From contig NZ_JAVSCK010000001.1 in the NCBI RefSeq assembly GCF_031932625.1, positions 62,001 to 126,000 of the forward strand: 64,000 bases of DNA, given 5' to 3'. Positions 61,266 through 64,000 of this stretch are shown one piece after another. The stretch comes from Hwangdonia seohaensis (GTDB lineage Bacteria; Bacteroidota; Bacteroidia; Flavobacteriales; Flavobacteriaceae). The notes below the pieces were generated by a model. It saw only the letters and a list, made by a program, of their open reading frames with translations, did not search any database and had not been told where the DNA came from. Each line of letters begins with the position of its first letter. Within the stretch, counting starts at the first letter, position 1. Made by a program: the position numbers and the translations under genes.

Positions 61266-61679
61266 CTATTTTCCCGATAAATCTGCTAATGTGGTGTTTC
61301 TGAATACTTCAAGGGTGTTATCGCGCACCTGAATCATGAGCTTATTAACGCTGCATTTTTCTTCATCCGGACAATCATCGCACTTTTCGTAAAAATTTAA
61401 GCTCACGCACGGCACCATGGCAATGGGGCCTTCAAGAACGCGCATCACATCGGTCATTTTAACCTCGGTTGGCTCTTGCCTTAAATAATAACCGCCGTGC
61501 TTGCCTTTTTTAGAGCCTAGTATACCAGATTTTCTAAGGGTAAGTAAAATGCTTTCTAAAAACTTGGGAGGTATATTTTCGCTTTTAGCAACCTCAGAAA
61601 CACGAACGGGCTCATCGCCTTCTTTTCTGGCAATATAAGTGAGTGCTTTTAAGCCGTATTTAGTTTTTTTAGATAGCAT
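61266..61679 (-). CDS. Rrf2-family transcriptional regulator
   Basis: 137 residues: a winged-helix DNA-binding N-terminus (MLSKKTKYGLKALTYIARKEGDEPVRVSEVAKSE read in parts as KYGLKALTYIAR and VRVSEVAKSENIPPKFLE), then a dimerisation helix. Four Cys occur in VPCVSLNFYEKCDDCPDEEKC, which resembles the cluster-binding Cys of IscR/NsrR types. It lies 169 bp upstream of the DUF2061-cysH-cysD operon on the same strand, so I infer that it senses iron-sulfur or sulfur status (CymR/IscR style) to control the operon. The ligand is unknown. Confidence 0.92.
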   Translation of the reverse strand: MLSKKTKYGLKALTYIARKEGDEPVRVSEVAKSENIPPKFLESILLTLRKSGILGSKKGKHGGYYLRQEPTEVKMTDVMRVLEGPIAMVPCVSLNFYEKCDDCPDEEKCSVNKLMIQVRDNTLEVFRNTTLADLSGK

Positions 61680-61839
61680 GGTGCTAATATAGTTAATTAC
61701 TTATTCTCTTTAAAACAAACTGAAAAAACTAGAAAATTTACGCACGCATTTCGGTATTTGAAACATATATAAAGGAATTTGTTTTGAGTTAATTTGTTCT
61801 AAATTACTATTTTTACTTAAACTACCTAGCTTGAAATAC

Positions 61840-63036
61840 ATGAAAACACTAATTAAATTTTCCTCCTTATTATTCATTGTCATTTTAAATCAAGCGTGTA
61901 AAGAAAACCATAGTGAAACCCTACCTTACGACGACATCGTTCAAAAAAGTGCAAAGCAGTATGCTAAGATGCACCAAACCATATATCCTGAAATAAACAA
62001 TAAAAAATTTATTCCAAGAACCATAAACGATAAAGGTCAACCCACTTTAGTTGGTATTTATGATTGGACCAGCGGGTTTTATGCTGGATCGCTTTGGTAT
62101 TTAAACTTTTTAACTGCTGATTCAAAATGGGAAAAACCAGCTTTAGAATACACCAAAAAACTGGATTCGATACAATATTGGGGCGGGAATCATGATGTGG
62201 GTTTTATTATAGAGTGTTCATACGGAAACGCCTTGAAAAAAACAGTCTCAAAAGCGTTTGATAGTGTTATCGTGCAAACCGCCAAATCATTGGCAACCCG
62301 TTTTCACCCAAAAGCCGGAATTATTCAATCTTGGAATGCCAGTAAAAAATGGAATTGCCCTGTAATTATTGATAACATGATGAATCTTGAATTGCTTTTC
62401 CATGCCACAAAAATAAGTGGTGACTCAACATATTACGATATTGCGGTTTCTCATGCCGATAAAACATTAGAAAATCATTTTAGACCCGATAACAGCTCTT
62501 ATCACGTACTGAATTACGATGTTGAAACTGGCGACATATTAAATAGAAATACGCATCAAGGACTTGCTGATGATTCTGCCTGGGCAAGAGGACAAGCTTG
62601 GGGTCTATACGGTTTTACTGTGTGCTACAGGGAAACAAAAAAACCTAATTACTTAAAGCAAGCCATAAAAATTGCCGACTATATTAAAAACCATCCCAAT
62701 TTACCCAACGATAAAATTCCGTATTGGGATTATAATGCGTCCGCAACCAACGAAACACCCAGAGATGCCTCGGCAGCGGCAATTACAGCTTCTGCTTTAT
62801 ATGAATTGAGTTCTTTTATGGGTGTTGAAGGTGAAAAATATGAGAATTTTGCAGATAAAATCATGCTAAGCTTAAGCAGCCCAAACTATTTTGCAGATAA
62901 AGCAACTAACGCTAATTTTTTGCTGAAACACTCGGTTGGAAGTATCCCGCACGGTGTGGAAATTGATGTCCCATTAAATTATGCCGATTATTATTTTTTA
63001 GAAGCGTTGTACAGACATAAAAACATAAACCAATAA
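61840..63036 (+). CDS. GH88 unsaturated glucuronyl hydrolase lipoprotein
   Basis: 398 residues from the ATG at 61840. The lipoprotein signal is MKTLIKFSSLLFIVILNQAC, with lipobox Cys at 20. The (alpha/alpha)6-barrel GH88 core has IYDWTSGFYAGSLWYL, then D119 (NHDVGF) and D178 (VIIDNMMNLELLF) as the expected catalytic Asp pair, then DDSAWARGQAWGLYGF. It hydrolyses unsaturated uronic acids released by polysaccharide lyases. Its stop overlaps the next start (TAATG), so it is coupled with a DUF2264 gene. This is the left edge of a polysaccharide-degrading locus that continues past the window. Confidence 0.93.
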   Translation: MKTLIKFSSLLFIVILNQACKENHSETLPYDDIVQKSAKQYAKMHQTIYPEINNKKFIPRTINDKGQPTLVGIYDWTSGFYAGSLWYLNFLTADSKWEKPALEYTKKLDSIQYWGGNHDVGFIIECSYGNALKKTVSKAFDSVIVQTAKSLATRFHPKAGIIQSWNASKKWNCPVIIDNMMNLELLFHATKISGDSTYYDIAVSHADKTLENHFRPDNSSYHVLNYDVETGDILNRNTHQGLADDSAWARGQAWGLYGFTVCYRETKKPNYLKQAIKIADYIKNHPNLPNDKIPYWDYNASATNETPRDASAAAITASALYELSSFMGVEGEKYENFADKIMLSLSSPNYFADKATNANFLLKHSVGSIPHGVEIDVPLNYADYYFLEALYRHKNINQ

Positions 63037-64000
63037 TGAAACAATTAACCATCCTTTGTCTTATATGCATTATCCCTTTGAATTTATTTGCTCAAAATGA
63101 CCGAACCATTTGGGTTGACGAACTCACAAAAATGGCCAAACCCGTTTTAACAGCCTTAGCAAATGATGCGTTAAAGGAAACCATGCCTATTGAGCAAAGT
63201 AGTTTTGAATATGGCGATAGAAGCCCTTTTGCCGGTTTAGAGGCTTTTGGGCGTTTAATGGCAGGAATAGCACCTTGGTTAGAGTTAGGAGCGAGCCAAA
63301 GTACAGAAGGAAAATTACGTAAAGAATATATAAAACTTGCACATAAAGCCATAAGCAACGCAGTAAATCCAAACGCCAAAGACTACCTGAATTTTAACCA
63401 AGGTAGCCAACCGCTTGTTGATGCCGCATTTTTGGCACAGGCATTTTTAAGGGCACCGAATCAACTGTGGGAACCCTTGCCAAACGAAACCAAAAAAATG
63501 GTTGTCAATGCTTTTAAAAAGGCAAGAACCATAAATAATGTGCCTTATAACAATTGGCTTTTATTTGCTGCAACCGTGGAAGCTTTTTTTGTGAAATTTG
63601 AAGAAGAAGCTGATTTTTTACGTATTGAATATGCCCTAAACAAGCACATGGAATGGTATGTTGGAGACGGTTTGTATGCCGATGGAAAATACTACCACTG
63701 GGATTATTACAACTCCTTTGTTATTCACCCTATGCTGATAGATATTGTGAAGGTTTTACAAGAAACCAATCATCCATTAAAACATTTAAAAGGGAAAATT
63801 TTGGAACGCGCCCAACGCTATGCTGAGATTTTAGAACGCCAAATATCTCCGGAAGGAACCTATCCCGTTGTTGGGAGATCTTCCATTTATAGATTTGGAA
63901 CTTTTCAGGTTCTATCCCAATTAGCGCTTATGGAGGAATTGCCCAAAGAACTCTCTGAAGGCCAAGTTAGATCTGCATTAACAAAAGTGCTTTTGAGACT
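63036..64000 (+). CDS. Secreted DUF2264 family protein, 3' end missing
   Basis: Open from the ATG at 63036 to the end of the window (321 codons). Signal peptide MKQLTILCLICIIPLNLFAQ. The mature N-terminus has WVDELTKMAKPVLTALAND, SPFAGLEAFGRLMAGIAPWLEL, FNQGSQPLVDAAFLAQAFLR, NNWLLFAATVEAFFVKF and YHWDYYNSFVIHPMLIDI, which match the DUF2264 family (alpha/alpha-barrel). Members are linked to uronic-acid-containing glycan breakdown (lyases or uronidases). It is coupled to the GH88 gene by TAATG, consistent with shared degradation of a uronate-rich algal polysaccharide. The remaining C-terminus lies beyond the window. Confidence 0.87.
   Translation, partial: MKQLTILCLICIIPLNLFAQNDRTIWVDELTKMAKPVLTALANDALKETMPIEQSSFEYGDRSPFAGLEAFGRLMAGIAPWLELGASQSTEGKLRKEYIKLAHKAISNAVNPNAKDYLNFNQGSQPLVDAAFLAQAFLRAPNQLWEPLPNETKKMVVNAFKKARTINNVPYNNWLLFAATVEAFFVKFEEEADFLRIEYALNKHMEWYVGDGLYADGKYYHWDYYNSFVIHPMLIDIVKVLQETNHPLKHLKGKILERAQRYAEILERQISPEGTYPVVGRSSIYRFGTFQVLSQLALMEELPKELSEGQVRSALTKVLLR

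Noticed and set aside
1..64000. tRNA, rRNA, CRISPR array, insertion sequence or prophage
   Set aside because: No tRNA-like or rRNA sequence, no regularly spaced repeats and no transposase or phage genes were seen; the repeats found are short interspersed elements without ORFs.

Overview
This AT-rich 64 kb window is almost certainly chromosomal DNA of a marine-type member of the Flavobacteriaceae (Bacteroidetes). The supporting signs are gldA for gliding, proteins with type IX secretion (T9SS) C-terminal sorting domains, Bacteroidetes-style promoters (TAnnTTTG at -7), MetH split into two genes, a DAHP synthase/chorismate mutase fusion, many small secreted lipoproteins, and a sulfatase, a sialidase and the start of a GH88/DUF2264 polysaccharide-degradation locus. 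I saw no rRNA, tRNA, CRISPR array, transposase or prophage gene.

Layout. 1-5.5 kb: a partial flavoprotein oxidoreductase, a FixG-like membrane ferredoxin, a MORN-type secreted protein and two translationally coupled glycosyltransferases. 5.7-27.2 kb: housekeeping genes on both strands (rlmN, polyprenyl synthetase, radC, queA, aroA, MazG-like, dtd, rsgA) interspersed with secreted or lipoprotein genes (a T9SS protein, a kelch-like lipoprotein, a sulfatase, two transglutaminase-like DUF3857 proteins, a sialidase). 27.2-31.7 kb: a minus-strand Phe/Tyr operon (pheA, aminotransferase, tyrA, DAHP synthase/chorismate mutase). It is preceded by a short, previously uncalled ORF extremely rich in Phe and Tyr codons and by an intrinsic terminator, together a classical attenuator. 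31.9-36.2 kb: gldA, then pta-ackA.

37.3-44.8 kb is the accessory region. It is a tandem array, all on the minus strand, in which each small lipoprotein gene is immediately followed by a T9SS-type secreted protease or by the truncated N-terminus of one. The two long proteases (a metzincin and a frameshifted lysyl-endopeptidase-like serine protease) share a nearly identical ~560 bp C-terminal module. At least two lipoproteins carry the same ECF-sigma-like promoter. This looks like a modular protease/lipoprotein cassette locus with displaced remnants, and it is the most novel feature here.

44.9-61.7 kb: a lipid A deacylase-like protein and the methionine branch (metF, metH part 2, metH part 1) behind a SAM-I riboswitch. 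Next comes a long minus-strand sulfate-assimilation operon (DUF2061, cysH, cysD, cysN, sulfite reductase with HEPN tail, cobA, precorrin-2 dehydrogenase, ferredoxin-NADP reductase-like, cysE, cysM) with an Rrf2 regulator upstream. Together these reduce sulfate to sulfide, make siroheme for the reductase, build cysteine and then methylate homocysteine. 61.8-64 kb: a GH88 lipoprotein and a partial DUF2264 protein, the edge of a polysaccharide utilisation locus.

Many intergenic gaps hold degenerate interspersed repeats. One family, hairpins with AAGCCCC/GGGGCTT ends, abuts start and stop codons inside operons with a fixed polarity. Two repeats have been absorbed into coding sequence (MetH part 1 C-terminus, CobA N-terminus).
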